Of a stretch of 64,000 nucleotides of DNA, positions 17,354 through 26,690 are shown one piece after another (position 1 is the stretch's first letter; each line of letters opens with the position of its first letter). A model generated the notes under the pieces. That model worked only from the letters and a program-made list of their open reading frames with translations, searched no databases and had not been told where the DNA came from. A program made the position numbers and the translations under genes. Source of the stretch: an uncultured Spirochaetales bacterium (GTDB lineage Bacteria > Spirochaetota > Spirochaetia > Sphaerochaetales > Sphaerochaetaceae); assembly GCA_934277975.1 (NCBI GenBank), contig CAKQWE010000001.1, forward strand, positions 124,001-188,000, written 5' to 3'.

Positions 17354-18690
17354 TATATGAACATTGCCATATACTGAGGAACGGTGACTTTGGTACCGGA
17401 GACCCCTACATTTCCATCAATCAGTTTGTATGCATAAGGAGGATTGTACGTATTGATGAACTCATTCAAGGATTCGGTTTCTCCATTTTTGGACTTCACC
17501 TCGATTGGAATTACAGACCCATCCCTTTCAAAGACGAACTCTGTCTCCTGTGAATTGTCGTTTCTCTTGAAGTAGTTCAAAGAGAGCCCCCTTTTGTAGA
17601 GAATATCGAAAACAAGGTTTTCATATATTCCTCCCTTGGCAGGGCCAATCAAAGTCTTCGAGAGAAGTGCCTTCTGGGCTTCGAAACCATACATGCTTGT
17701 AGTCAATCCAATGTCAGTCGTATACAACTTGAAGTTCTCAGGCTGCTCATAGGCCCTAAGAGGCATTCTTGGAAGAGAGACGTTCTTCACCAAACACACC
17801 AAGCCGGCATCCTCAAGCCAAGCAATGGAATTGTCGTATTTCTTCGCAGACCCGTTCTTTTCAACGGTTTTGTATTGGAATTTCGTATACTCTTTTGCAA
17901 GCTGTCTTGGAATGGAGTTGTAGCATGCCTTGATCTTGGGCTTTTCAACGTTTCTTGCATAATGCTCTACGTCATCTTCATAAGCCTTGAAAATCTTCTG
18001 CTGAGATTCATACACCGCTCTGAAATTTGAAGTCTTCAGATATGTATTCACAACCTCTGGCATTCCACCAACAACCATGTACTCGCAAAGTAGGCTCTGA
18101 AACCTTTCGTTTATCCCATCGCTCCCATTCGACGGCACCTTCTCCCTTCTGTCAAAGTAACCCTTAAGGGTCTCTATGGCTTCTTCACTCACCTCATTGG
18201 CCCACAGGAACTCTTCGAAATCCAGACCATGCATCAAGATCTCCCGCTCGTATCCTACAGGAATCGAAACTTCTCCGTTCTGTTCATCGTCGTTCTCCCT
18301 ACGCTTGTAATGGATTCCAAGCAATGAACCAGATGCAATGACATCATATCGGGAATCAATGGCGAGGAACTTCAATGCAGTCCTAGCCTTTGGACAGACT
18401 TGGATTTCATCGATGAAAATCAAGGTTTCTTTGGGGACCAACACAACGGAAGGGACATACAGGGAAAGCCTCTTGTATATTTCTTTGGGTTCAAGGGATC
18501 CTTCGAAAATGTTCCTCTGTTCTGGATTCTTGAGCAAATTTAAATAGACATACTTCTTGTAGTTTGCCTTACCAAAGAACTCGATTATAAACGTCTTCCC
18601 AACCTGTCTTGCGCCATTCACAAGAAGGCATTCGTTTTTCTTTGTTTTCTTCCAATTCAAAAGCACATCATAGAATTTCCGTCTAAGCAT
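17353..18690 (-). CDS. AAA ATPase with DUF4143 C-terminal domain
   Basis: A 445-residue COG1373-type ATPase. Walker A is GARQVGKT (26-33) and Walker B ETLIFIDEIQ (about 93-102). A sensor-like SGSLLG follows, then the C-terminal DUF4143 domain ending in a PD-(D/E)XK-like core (ETEFVFERDG ... IPIEVKSKNG). Such proteins are widespread, scattered accessory genes of unknown function, often several per genome; a second, more divergent one lies at 27940-29214. Three 33-bp direct repeats begin six bases upstream of the start codon (18696-18784) and must include its promoter. The final codons merge with a MITE-end remnant. Confidence 0.88.
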   Translation of the reverse strand: MLRRKFYDVLLNWKKTKKNECLLVNGARQVGKTFIIEFFGKANYKKYVYLNLLKNPEQRNIFEGSLEPKEIYKRLSLYVPSVVLVPKETLIFIDEIQVCPKARTALKFLAIDSRYDVIASGSLLGIHYKRRENDDEQNGEVSIPVGYEREILMHGLDFEEFLWANEVSEEAIETLKGYFDRREKVPSNGSDGINERFQSLLCEYMVVGGMPEVVNTYLKTSNFRAVYESQQKIFKAYEDDVEHYARNVEKPKIKACYNSIPRQLAKEYTKFQYKTVEKNGSAKKYDNSIAWLEDAGLVCLVKNVSLPRMPLRAYEQPENFKLYTTDIGLTTSMYGFEAQKALLSKTLIGPAKGGIYENLVFDILYKRGLSLNYFKRNDNSQETEFVFERDGSVIPIEVKSKNGETESLNEFINTYNPPYAYKLIDGNVGVSGTKVTVPQYMAMFI

Positions 18691-18695
18691 ACAAT

Positions 18696-18784
18696 AAAAA
18701 TGCCACGAATTTGACGATAGGTCTAGAGAAAAATGCCACGAATTTGACGATAGGTCTAGAGAAAAATGCCACGAATTTGACGAT
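18696..18784. repeat. three 33-bp direct repeats upstream of the AAA ATPase
   Basis: The word TGCCACGAATTTGACGAT occurs at 18701-18718, 18734-18751 and 18767-18784, joined by identical spacers containing TCTAGA. The period is exactly 33 bp, about three helical turns. In gene orientation each word ends in a T-run (GTGGCATTTTT). The array lies between the ATPase start (18690) and the uvrC stop (18835), so it occupies the ATPase promoter. Probably an iterated binding site. Confidence 0.8.
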
Positions 18785-18834
18785 GTTACACTTGAACCCG
18801 CAATTGAAATCTAAATCAAAACCCAAGGAAGGAG

Positions 18835-20709
18835 CTAGACCTTCAGCCTCTTCAAGAGGTTCTCTGCAACGTTCAAGGACACCCCTGCGCGCTGGGAAAT
18901 CTCCAGAGGGGTGCATTGCACGACATCGTCCAAAGTCGTGAAGGCATCCATTATCTTGTCGCTCGTCTTAGGACCTATGCCGGGAACGCTCTGCAGAAGA
19001 TGGAACGAAGCCTCCTTGCTGCGCATGGCCTGGTTGGCGCCTGTAGCGAATCGGTGGCATTCGTCTCTTACTGCAATGAGGACACGCAGCCCTTCGTTGC
19101 TGTGGTCCAAACGCAAATCAGGACGGCCGTCGTCGAACACAATGGTCTCGTACTCCTTTGCAAGGCCAAGCACGGGGACATCGGCCAGGCCCAGCTCATC
19201 AAGGACATCGCGTGCCACGTTGACCTGTCCGTGCCCACCGTCTATGAGGACAAGGTTGGGCTTCTTCAGGTTCTCCTCGATCACCCTCGAATAGCGGCGG
19301 TACACAGCCTCCCTCATAGCGCCAAAGTCATCTATGGCACCTTCCAGACTTCGTATGTTGAAGCGCCTGTATCCAGCCGGATTGGGGTTGCCGTCCACGA
19401 ATGATATAAGGCTTGCAACGGTGTACTTTCCGGAAAGCTGGGCTATATCGAAACCTTCTATGAGCTCAGGAAGCTCTTCAAGTCCAGCTACGGACTGCAA
19501 CTCTTCCAAAGCCTTTGTGTTGTCTCGGCTCTTGAGGCGCTTTTCAACGTCCCTTGAGGCATTCTCCGCCGCCATGCGCAGGATTCTGAAATCCCTTCCC
19601 TCCTTTGGAACCTGGAAGCGCACGTCATGTCCCAGGACTTCATGGAAATAGCGGGAGATGAGCTCTATGTCCACTTCGTGGGATATGAAAATCTCGCTTG
19701 GAATCTCCCGCCCGTCTTCGTAGTACTGAGTAAGGAAGTTCAGCAAAGTCTCGGATTCATCGCCAAAGGTCTGGGCGCGGTACAGTGCACGTCCAATGAG
19801 CTTCCCATCACGGAACTGCATGATTGACACGGTGCAAAGGGGACTTCTCATCTCCACGGCGGCATAGTCACGGCTTTCCATCGAGGCATCAGCCGAATGG
19901 TCCTCTACCATCTGGGCCTTGCTCACGCTCTGAAGAGCAACGAGCATATCACGTTTTCTGGCAGCCACTTCGTACTCCATTGCCTTCGATGCCGCCATCA
20001 TCTCGTCACGTATCTGCCTCTCAAGGTCGTCTCCTCCACCTGAAAGAAACCGGCGTATGCGGTCTATGCTCCTGCCATATTCCTCTTTGGATATGAGACC
20101 ACAGCATGGCGCAGAACAACGGCCTATATGGTAATAAAGACACGGTTTTTCACGCTTTCTAAGCGGAGTCGAGCACTTGCGAAGGTTGAAAAGCCTGTCT
20201 ATCAGCTCAAGGTACTCGGCCATACGGGAGGCATCGGGAAACGGTCCAAAGTAGTCTGATCCATCCTTGATTATGCGCCTTGTCTTGAACACCTTTGGAA
20301 AATCCTCATGGGTTATCCTTATCATTGGATAGCTTTTGCCATCCTTGAGCATGATGTTGTAGTGAGGATTATATTTCTTTATGAGGTTGTTCTCCAGAAC
20401 CAACGCCTCGTAGTCGTTGCCTGTTATGATGTGGTCTATGTCGCGGATCTTCTCGACCAGCATCGTGGTCTTGCGGTCGCGGTTTGGAAGGAAATACTGA
20501 CTCACACGCTTTCTAAGGCTCTTCGCCTTGCCCACGTAGATCACCACCCCGTTCTCGTCCTTCATAAGATAGCACCCTGGATTCAAGGGCAGTGCATGGG
20601 CCTTGGCACGGGCCTTCTCGAAGTTCTCCCTTCGAAGCCTGACCTCTTCCTCAGACTGGGTCTTGTCCAGCATATAGCTCAAACCTGTCTCGAACGCTTC
20701 TCTATCCAT
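18835..20709 (-). CDS. uvrC: excinuclease ABC subunit C
   Basis: A 624-residue UvrC, the dual-incision nuclease of nucleotide excision repair. The N-terminal GIY-YIG nuclease (PGCYLMKDENGVVIYVGKAK, about 43-62) is followed by a Cys-containing linker (CSTPLRK ... CLYYHIGRCSAPC), the RNase H-like C-terminal nuclease core (LVLIDGGHGQ) and tandem helix-hairpin-helix motifs (SVPGIGPKTSDKI; ISQRAGVS) at the end. TAGGAG precedes the ATG by six bases. Full length; it stands alone, with no uvrA or uvrB nearby. Confidence 0.96.
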   Translation of the reverse strand: MDREAFETGLSYMLDKTQSEEEVRLRRENFEKARAKAHALPLNPGCYLMKDENGVVIYVGKAKSLRKRVSQYFLPNRDRKTTMLVEKIRDIDHIITGNDYEALVLENNLIKKYNPHYNIMLKDGKSYPMIRITHEDFPKVFKTRRIIKDGSDYFGPFPDASRMAEYLELIDRLFNLRKCSTPLRKREKPCLYYHIGRCSAPCCGLISKEEYGRSIDRIRRFLSGGGDDLERQIRDEMMAASKAMEYEVAARKRDMLVALQSVSKAQMVEDHSADASMESRDYAAVEMRSPLCTVSIMQFRDGKLIGRALYRAQTFGDESETLLNFLTQYYEDGREIPSEIFISHEVDIELISRYFHEVLGHDVRFQVPKEGRDFRILRMAAENASRDVEKRLKSRDNTKALEELQSVAGLEELPELIEGFDIAQLSGKYTVASLISFVDGNPNPAGYRRFNIRSLEGAIDDFGAMREAVYRRYSRVIEENLKKPNLVLIDGGHGQVNVARDVLDELGLADVPVLGLAKEYETIVFDDGRPDLRLDHSNEGLRVLIAVRDECHRFATGANQAMRSKEASFHLLQSVPGIGPKTSDKIMDAFTTLDDVVQCTPLEISQRAGVSLNVAENLLKRLKV

Positions 20710-20836
20710 GAAATCTCCTACTCAACAAGGACACACCACTTGCAGCACCCAAATGATATCACAGACCGATGCTATTTAACATACCGCACCCGTGTGCTAT
20801 CATCGAATCCAGCAGCCATTTTGGAGGGCTCAAACC

Positions 20837-22066
20837 ATGACCCAAAGGGAAATAGACGAATACATAGCAAGCATTCCATACTTGAGCTTCCAGCAAAGGA
20901 GGATTCTCAAGGAAGAGTCCCAGGATCTTGAACTTTGGGGGGAAGAGCATATAACGGACATCATGCCAACCATGGAAGAACTGGCCATGATGCAGAAGAA
21001 CCAAGTCCGCAGCGCATTCAACAAAGCAATGGAAAAGATAGCCCAAATGAGGCACATGCCTACCGATTATTCCACATTCAATCCCAATTACGACTTCAAT
21101 GAACGAAAACCAGACGTTGTGACGGACTTCAAGGCACCAGACAGGATCATGGGAAGCTGCCCTTGTCCAAAGGATGGCGAGCTCACCCGTTGCTGCAACC
21201 TCAAGACGTTGGACGCAGTGCAGCAATGCGGTTTCGCGTGCGCCTACTGCTCGATACAAAGCTTCTACTCCCACAACGAGATAAAGGTTGTGTCGGACCT
21301 TGCTTCATATCTAGAAAGGCTGAAACTCGAAGACGACGTATGGCACATAGGAACGGGCCAGTCGTCAGACTCACTCCTTCTTGGAGACGACTACGGAACG
21401 CTGTCCGCGTTGGCCAAGTTCGCACAAAGAAATCCACGAACCATCATAGAGCTCAAGACAAAAAGCGCAAGAACAAACTGGCTCTCTCTTGGCCTTCCAC
21501 GGAACATAGTCGCCACATGGTCCGTGAACGCCCCAACTATAGTTAAGAAGGAAGAGCATCTCACGTCATCCCTCGAAGCCCGTGTGGAGGCCGCCCGCCG
21601 GAGCGTCGAGAAAGACCGTCTTGTAGGATTCCACATACACCCAATGGTGCATTTCAAAGGCTGGGAGGATGAATATGCTTCCTTGGTGGAGCTTCTCTGC
21701 GACAGAATAGACCCCACAAACGTCATGATGGTTGGCATAGGGGCGCTCACATTCACGAAGCAGAACCTGAAAGCCCTAAGGGAAAGCGGAAGGCCCACGA
21801 GAGTCACGCAAATGGAGCTCACCCCGGCCGCAGGGAAGTTCTCATATCCACTTGAAACAAAACGTCATATGTTCTCCTTCGTGTACTCCAGGTTTCCCAA
21901 AGAGTGGAAGGACAAGGTTTTCTTCTATCTATGCATGGAAGACCCTTCCCTTTGGAAGCCATGCCTTGGAAGGGAATACCAGAACAACGCTGCATTCGAA
22001 GCAGACATGAAGGCCCACTACCTTGGAAAGCTGCAAGCCAAACTGCAAACCAACATTGCAAACTAA
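20837..22066 (+). CDS. radical SAM protein related to spore photoproduct lyase
   Basis: A 409-residue protein with a CX3CX2C radical-SAM cluster (Cys131, Cys135, Cys138 in CGFACAYCSI) followed by a TIM-barrel-like region with GTGQSSDSL and ELKTKSA, the arrangement of SplB-family proteins. An extra Cys group (CPCPKDGELTRCC, about 108-120) just before it is a possible accessory metal site. The start ATG at 20837 has GGAGGG nine bases upstream. Spore photoproduct lyase repairs UV dimers in spores, which spirochaetes do not form, so the substrate here must differ or the protein repairs DNA in another context. Divergent from uvrC across about 130 bp, which fits a repair link. Confidence 0.82.
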   Translation: MTQREIDEYIASIPYLSFQQRRILKEESQDLELWGEEHITDIMPTMEELAMMQKNQVRSAFNKAMEKIAQMRHMPTDYSTFNPNYDFNERKPDVVTDFKAPDRIMGSCPCPKDGELTRCCNLKTLDAVQQCGFACAYCSIQSFYSHNEIKVVSDLASYLERLKLEDDVWHIGTGQSSDSLLLGDDYGTLSALAKFAQRNPRTIIELKTKSARTNWLSLGLPRNIVATWSVNAPTIVKKEEHLTSSLEARVEAARRSVEKDRLVGFHIHPMVHFKGWEDEYASLVELLCDRIDPTNVMMVGIGALTFTKQNLKALRESGRPTRVTQMELTPAAGKFSYPLETKRHMFSFVYSRFPKEWKDKVFFYLCMEDPSLWKPCLGREYQNNAAFEADMKAHYLGKLQAKLQTNIAN

Positions 22067-22143
22067 AACAGCAAAGTATTTTACGATATAGAATTAGACA
22101 AAAACTTGATTTTTGTAAACTATTAGTTTATCATCAGAGCTCT

Positions 22144-23094
22144 ATGAAACGAAATGATGCAAAGCAGGTATATGACATACCAACGTTCAACAAGATATTT
22201 CCGTTTCTCATGAAAAGACGCTGCGATGCGCTCGTCTACCATACATGCGAATTCGATGTCACCAAAACCGTCGAGTATATAAGGGCCTACAATGCCAAGA
22301 AACCGGAGTTTAGGCTCAAGTTCTTCTATGTCTTCTGCGCCGCATTGATGCGTACAATAGCCATGAGGCCGGAGCTCAACCGCTTCATAGCCTCCTATCG
22401 CTATTGGCAGAGGGACGAGCTTTCCATGAACTTCGTTGTCAAGGAATCCTTCACGGACGATGCCCCCGAGACGAGCAATCCTCTTGTCTTCAACCCATAC
22501 ATGACGCTCATGGAATATGCAAAGGTCATCGATGACTACATCAACAAATCGAGGAACCTGAGCAATGAGGACAACTTCACGGATGAGACGATAAGCTTCT
22601 TCATGCACTTCCCGGTTTGGGTGATAAGCCTGGTCGTAAGGCTTGCACGCCTACTGGACCGCAGAGGCAAGGCCCCTTCCCTTCTAAGGGAGGCCGATGG
22701 TCTTCACACTTCCGTGTTCGTGTCGAACCTTGGCTCAATTGGAATCATTGGAGGAAGCCCCCAGCATCACCTATATGAGTGGGGGACCACAAGTCTTTTC
22801 ATCACACTTGGAGGATTGGAGAGGAACAGAGAGTTCGACGAAGACGGCAAGGTCATCTCCTCGAAGGAAACCATAAAGATTGGTTGTACAGTAGATGAAA
22901 GAATCACATCAGGGTTCTACTTCGTAAAGAGCATGGTCTACTTCCAGGAGCTTTTGAACAACCCCCAGCTTCTTGAAGAGATTCCAGAGCTTCCACCTCC
23001 AACACCCACCAAACGCCAGTACAACGCAAAGCGCAGAGCCGAGCGAAAAGCCAGGAAACTGGCAGAGAAGGAGAAGCGCAAAGCCTCCGTTTGA
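22144..23094 (+). CDS. stand-alone 2-oxoacid dehydrogenase E2-like acyltransferase lacking the catalytic His
   Basis: A 316-residue protein matching only the catalytic (CAT-fold) domain of dihydrolipoyl acyltransferases; there is no lipoyl domain and no subunit-binding domain. The SVFVSNLGSIGI segment matches the conserved TISNLG strand. The usual DHRxxDG active-site motif reads DERITSG (251-257), so the catalytic histidine is replaced by Glu252. The C-terminus is a Lys/Arg-rich tail. It therefore is unlikely to be an ordinary E2; a CAT-fold scaffold or an altered acyltransferase are possible. Its start lies in an AT-rich region with only a weak ribosome site. Confidence 0.75.
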   Translation: MKRNDAKQVYDIPTFNKIFPFLMKRRCDALVYHTCEFDVTKTVEYIRAYNAKKPEFRLKFFYVFCAALMRTIAMRPELNRFIASYRYWQRDELSMNFVVKESFTDDAPETSNPLVFNPYMTLMEYAKVIDDYINKSRNLSNEDNFTDETISFFMHFPVWVISLVVRLARLLDRRGKAPSLLREADGLHTSVFVSNLGSIGIIGGSPQHHLYEWGTTSLFITLGGLERNREFDEDGKVISSKETIKIGCTVDERITSGFYFVKSMVYFQELLNNPQLLEEIPELPPPTPTKRQYNAKRRAERKARKLAEKEKRKASV

Positions 23095-23095
23095 T

Positions 23096-23165
23096 GCGTC
23101 CTGGTGCGCCCTAGTCCGCCCTACAGTCCATCAACGCCCATCAACGCCACTAAGCGCCCTACAAA
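23096..23165. repeat. 10-bp tandem array between convergent genes
   Basis: Seven degenerate 10-mers (GCGTCCTGGT, GCGCCCTAGT, CCGCCCTACA, GTCCATCAAC, GCCCATCAAC and so on) fill the whole gap between the E2-like stop (23094) and the convergent arcA stop (23159), running into the last arcA codons. Same style as the 9-bp arrays elsewhere but with a 10-bp period. Confidence 0.55.
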
Positions 23166-24382
23166 GCATCCCTAACCAAAGGCATGCTCATGCAACGAGG
23201 GCCCCCTCGTCCGCGGGAAAGCTCGGAACTTGCAATCTCAAGCGTCTTTAGGCCGTTGTCGCGCAGTATGTCGTTGGTTATCGTGTTCCTGTCGTAGACT
23301 ATGACGGTCCCCGGCTCCACGCACAAAGCGTTTGAACCATCGTTCCACTGCTCGCGCTCTGCAGCTATCATGTTGTTCCCACCACACTTGATGAAACGAA
23401 CCTCGTCCAGACCAAGGAAACGGCAGAAGATGGATTCAAGGCTACCCTTCAAGGACTCGACCTTTATGGTTCCCTTTGCTCCAGGAAACACCTTATAGAC
23501 CTTTATGTTGTGAAGGATTCCTGGGTGCACTATGAAGACATCCTTGTCAGCCTGCGTAAGCACGGTATCCAAATGCATGAAAGCCCTCATGTTTGGAATG
23601 TCTATGGCAAGGATGTTGCGTATCGTGCTCTCTTCGTCTGCAAACACATTGCGGGCAAGCACCTCTATGGCCTGTGCAGTAGTCCTTTCGCTTAGACCTA
23701 TTGCCAAAGTGTCCGCACTTAGGTTGTGAACATCCCCTCCCTCTATGCTGTATGGAATGGATGGATCGTAGTATTTCCTGACCTTGTTCTGGAAATCAGG
23801 ATGATGCTCGAACACATACTTCATGTATATGGTCTCCCTGTTGCGGGTGACGGAGAACATGTGGTTTAGACTCGCGCCACACCCCACGGAAGCCATTGGA
23901 TCCCTTGTGAAATACAGGTTTGGTATGGGGTCCAGAATGAACCCGGCCTTTGTACGGGTGAGGTTCAGAAGAGGGTTCGTCTTTCTGAAATCAAAGCCGT
24001 CGTCCATTATGCCTTCCATGGTCCTAAGCACCATGGTGCGGGTGTCGGGCTCGTCCATGAGAAGCTTGAAGAGCTCCTTTTCATGACCAACGATGCGGGT
24101 GTCGGCATTTGAGAGGAACTCCGTTACGAACTGCCTGCGGACAGAAGGATCCGTATCCAACGCCTGTGCAACCAAATCACATAGATACACGACCTCGACA
24201 CCACACCCGCGAAGGGTGTCCGCAAACGAATCGTGTTCTATCTGAGCCCTTTTGAGGTATGGAATGTCGTCGAACAGAAGTGTGGTGAGGTACTCCGGCG
24301 TAAGATGCTCAAGTTCTCCACCTGGCCTATGGATGAGGACCTTCCTAAGCTTTCCTATCTCACTCTTTACGCATATAGCCAT
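23159..24382 (-). CDS. arcA: arginine deiminase
   Basis: A 407-residue arginine deiminase producing citrulline and ammonia from arginine. Conserved elements: FTRDPMAS substrate loop, EGGDVHNL, MHLDTVL with the catalytic His, and the nucleophilic Cys397 in RCMSMPLVRD near the C-terminus. The ATG at 24382 is preferred, with GGAGG seven bases upstream; a longer frame has no support. arcB, arcC and arcD are not adjacent, so it may serve acid resistance or arginine depletion with the rest of the pathway elsewhere. It lies 19 bp after rsmE on the same strand. Confidence 0.95.
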   Translation of the reverse strand: MAICVKSEIGKLRKVLIHRPGGELEHLTPEYLTTLLFDDIPYLKRAQIEHDSFADTLRGCGVEVVYLCDLVAQALDTDPSVRRQFVTEFLSNADTRIVGHEKELFKLLMDEPDTRTMVLRTMEGIMDDGFDFRKTNPLLNLTRTKAGFILDPIPNLYFTRDPMASVGCGASLNHMFSVTRNRETIYMKYVFEHHPDFQNKVRKYYDPSIPYSIEGGDVHNLSADTLAIGLSERTTAQAIEVLARNVFADEESTIRNILAIDIPNMRAFMHLDTVLTQADKDVFIVHPGILHNIKVYKVFPGAKGTIKVESLKGSLESIFCRFLGLDEVRFIKCGGNNMIAAEREQWNDGSNALCVEPGTVIVYDRNTITNDILRDNGLKTLEIASSELSRGRGGPRCMSMPLVRDAL

Positions 24383-24401
24383 CTCATTCCCTCCCTTTGG
24401 C

Positions 24402-25178
24402 CTATAGCAGCCCCATTCTCGAAAGCAGCACGGCAAGCCCAGCGCTACAGGCAGTCTCCGTCCTAAGAACACGGTTTCCAAGAAGCATTGGCTTGAACCC
24501 GTTTGCAACAAAAAGGCCACGCTCCCTATCAGACCATCCCCTTTCAGGCCCTATTGCCATGACAACGCCGTCCACGCATTTCAAGTCAACACCGCTCAAA
24601 GGCACTGCACCAACCACATTGTCCAACATTATCTTGGCAATGTCATTGGAAAGGCCAGACTCAGAGACATCGGTCTTATCCAAGATGGATGCCTTGCAAA
24701 AGGCGTTCCCAATGGCTTTGAGGGCCCCGCCCACGGTGTTGGAGAACACGACCTCCGGCACACCGGCATGGCAGGACTGCATGGCCCCGTCGAGCAGGTA
24801 CTCCTTGTATTCGCCTGTGCGGTAGAGATTGCTGGATAGGTACGACTTCTCACCTGTGTCGGACCCCGTGAGCAGAATCCTCTCCACGCCAAGGCTCACG
24901 GCCTCACGCAGGATCCTCTTCATGCATATTGGCCTGACCTGCGCGCACAGAAGCGTTACGGGGTACAGTCTGGGCCTGCATTCCACGTGGTATTCCACGG
25001 CTATTCCATCAAGCCCGATGTCCTTGATCGTCGCCGTCCCTTCGCTTTCGTTGACGATCCCCATGCGAAACGTGCCGCCATCTTTGAGTTTTAGAATGTT
25101 GAGGATATGTTTGGCTCGCTCATCCTCGATTGGAATGATGTCGTTCATGGGTCGTTCTTCGAAAAGGATCATGTTCAT
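24402..25178 (-). CDS. rsmE: 16S rRNA (uracil(1498)-N3)-methyltransferase
   Basis: A 258-residue SPOUT-fold methyltransferase. The knot motifs are AIGPERGWSDRER and LLGNRVLRTETA near the C-terminus, and an N-terminal PUA-like part contains ERAKHILNILKLKDG. The start is taken at 25178 (MNMILFEER); a start two codons later is equally possible and neither has a good ribosome site. Upstream lies a 67-bp divergent promoter region shared with the OppA-like gene. Length fits the family (about 240-260). Confidence 0.92.
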   Translation of the reverse strand: MNMILFEERPMNDIIPIEDERAKHILNILKLKDGGTFRMGIVNESEGTATIKDIGLDGIAVEYHVECRPRLYPVTLLCAQVRPICMKRILREAVSLGVERILLTGSDTGEKSYLSSNLYRTGEYKEYLLDGAMQSCHAGVPEVVFSNTVGGALKAIGNAFCKASILDKTDVSESGLSNDIAKIMLDNVVGAVPLSGVDLKCVDGVVMAIGPERGWSDRERGLFVANGFKPMLLGNRVLRTETACSAGLAVLLSRMGLL

Positions 25179-25245
25179 GTCTAGGATGATAGCACATCCC
25201 AGTGGCAGTTGATACACCAATTCTTTTGCATTAAAATCGTAATCA

Positions 25246-26682
25246 ATGAAGAAAGCGCTCCTGTTGCTGGTTATGATCCTCTCTTTGTTTTGTCCTTCTC
25301 TGTTTGCACAGGCCAAGGCCGAGACCATTAGGATTGGGATGGACAAGGGAGATGATGCTGTGGTTCTCAACCCATACACGGCAACCGACAGCAACAGCGT
25401 GATCATAATGCAGAACCTCTACGACGGACTCTTCTCCTACAACGGAGAGACAAGTGAGGCTTCGTATGCTTTGGCTGTTGGACACAAAGTGTCGGAGGAT
25501 GGTTTGACATGGACTTTCACCTTGCGCGATGCGTCTTTTTCAGATGGCACGGCGATAACTTCAGAGACATTCGCAGAGTCCTGGAACTATCTTGTACAGG
25601 GACCGCTTGCAAGCAATCTGGACTTCGTACAGCGACTGGATGACGGCACTCTTTCATTGGAAACGCCAGATTCCAAGACATTGGTGATGCACCTTGTACA
25701 CCCTGTTGCATATCTTCCAAGCCTTCTGTGCCAGCCTTGTCTTGCCGCCATAAAGGACACCTCAAGCTACAGCGGAGCATACGTATTGAAGGAGCAGACG
25801 GACTCGCACGTTTTGCTTTCAAAGAACCCCAAATACTGGGGAACGGTCAACAACGACAAGGTGGAGATCCTGCTTGGACCCGACTTCGATTTCTCCGCTG
25901 CATTCAAAGAAGGTGAGATCCAGTGGTCCATGGCTGCCGTTGAGGATGCAAGCGACTACATGGTCTTGTCAAAGCTGTATGCTACGACGTTCTTCTATTT
26001 CAGTGCAGAGACAGGAGCCTATTCCAACGAGTATGTGAGAAAAGCCTTGATATCGCTCATTCCTTGGGACATTGTTCGCTACATACAGGGAACGCTCATG
26101 GAGTCCTCATCCCTTGTTCCTGAAAGCTCAGCCGTCGCCCCCGTCGAGAAAGGTACGCTGGATCTTCTTGCAAAGGCGGGCTATCCATACGGCGACGGAC
26201 TTCCAATGATAAACATGGGCATAACCAGAGGAGCGCAGAACGCCGCCGTTGCAGAGCTCATTGCGGAGATATGGTCCAAAACCCTTGGCGTTACTGTCAC
26301 TCTCAACACGGTCCCACTCACGGTGTACGCTTCCAATCCAAAGGAGAACCCCTTCGACTTCTGCACCATAACGTGGATTGGCGACTACTTCGACCCAATG
26401 GCGTTCCTGAGCCTGTTCGAATCCTCAGGTTCGTTCAACCTTGCAAACTATTCCAACGAAGAGTACGACGTGCTTCTTTCCTTGGCGCATAATGCAGATT
26501 CAGTGACTCGCTCTTCCCTTCTCCTGCAAGCCGAGCAGATGCTGTTGGACTCAGGAGTGGTCATTCCAACGTCCACGGCCTTCGCCACCAACTTCGTCCG
26601 CAACGACCTCATCGAAGGTTGGCAGACAAACCCCTTGGACATCCACCCCTTCAAGGATCTGAAGCTTGTGATAACAATTTGA
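25246..26682 (+). CDS. oligopeptide-type ABC transporter substrate-binding protein (orphan)
   Basis: A 478-residue OppA/DppA-family (SBP_bac_5) binding protein. It has a signal peptide (MKKALLLLVMILSLFCPSLFA, cleavage near AQA) and the family landmarks LNPYTATDSNS, YDGLFSYNG near the N-terminus, WTFTLRDASFSDGTAI and YWGTVNNDKVEI. No permease or ATPase genes are adjacent. It is convergent with the rhuM pseudogene, 8 bp away. Likely peptide or dipeptide uptake, with membrane partners elsewhere. Confidence 0.9.
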   Translation: MKKALLLLVMILSLFCPSLFAQAKAETIRIGMDKGDDAVVLNPYTATDSNSVIIMQNLYDGLFSYNGETSEASYALAVGHKVSEDGLTWTFTLRDASFSDGTAITSETFAESWNYLVQGPLASNLDFVQRLDDGTLSLETPDSKTLVMHLVHPVAYLPSLLCQPCLAAIKDTSSYSGAYVLKEQTDSHVLLSKNPKYWGTVNNDKVEILLGPDFDFSAAFKEGEIQWSMAAVEDASDYMVLSKLYATTFFYFSAETGAYSNEYVRKALISLIPWDIVRYIQGTLMESSSLVPESSAVAPVEKGTLDLLAKAGYPYGDGLPMINMGITRGAQNAAVAELIAEIWSKTLGVTVTLNTVPLTVYASNPKENPFDFCTITWIGDYFDPMAFLSLFESSGSFNLANYSNEEYDVLLSLAHNADSVTRSSLLLQAEQMLLDSGVVIPTSTAFATNFVRNDLIEGWQTNPLDIHPFKDLKLVITI

Positions 26683-26690
26683 GTCGCAGT

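Noticed and set aside
18696..18784. 33-bp repeats as a CRISPR array
   Set aside because: The repeat and the intervening sequence are both constant; there are no variable spacers and no cas genes.
25246..26682. OppA-like protein as part of a local peptide-transport operon
   Set aside because: No permease or ATPase gene lies on either side.
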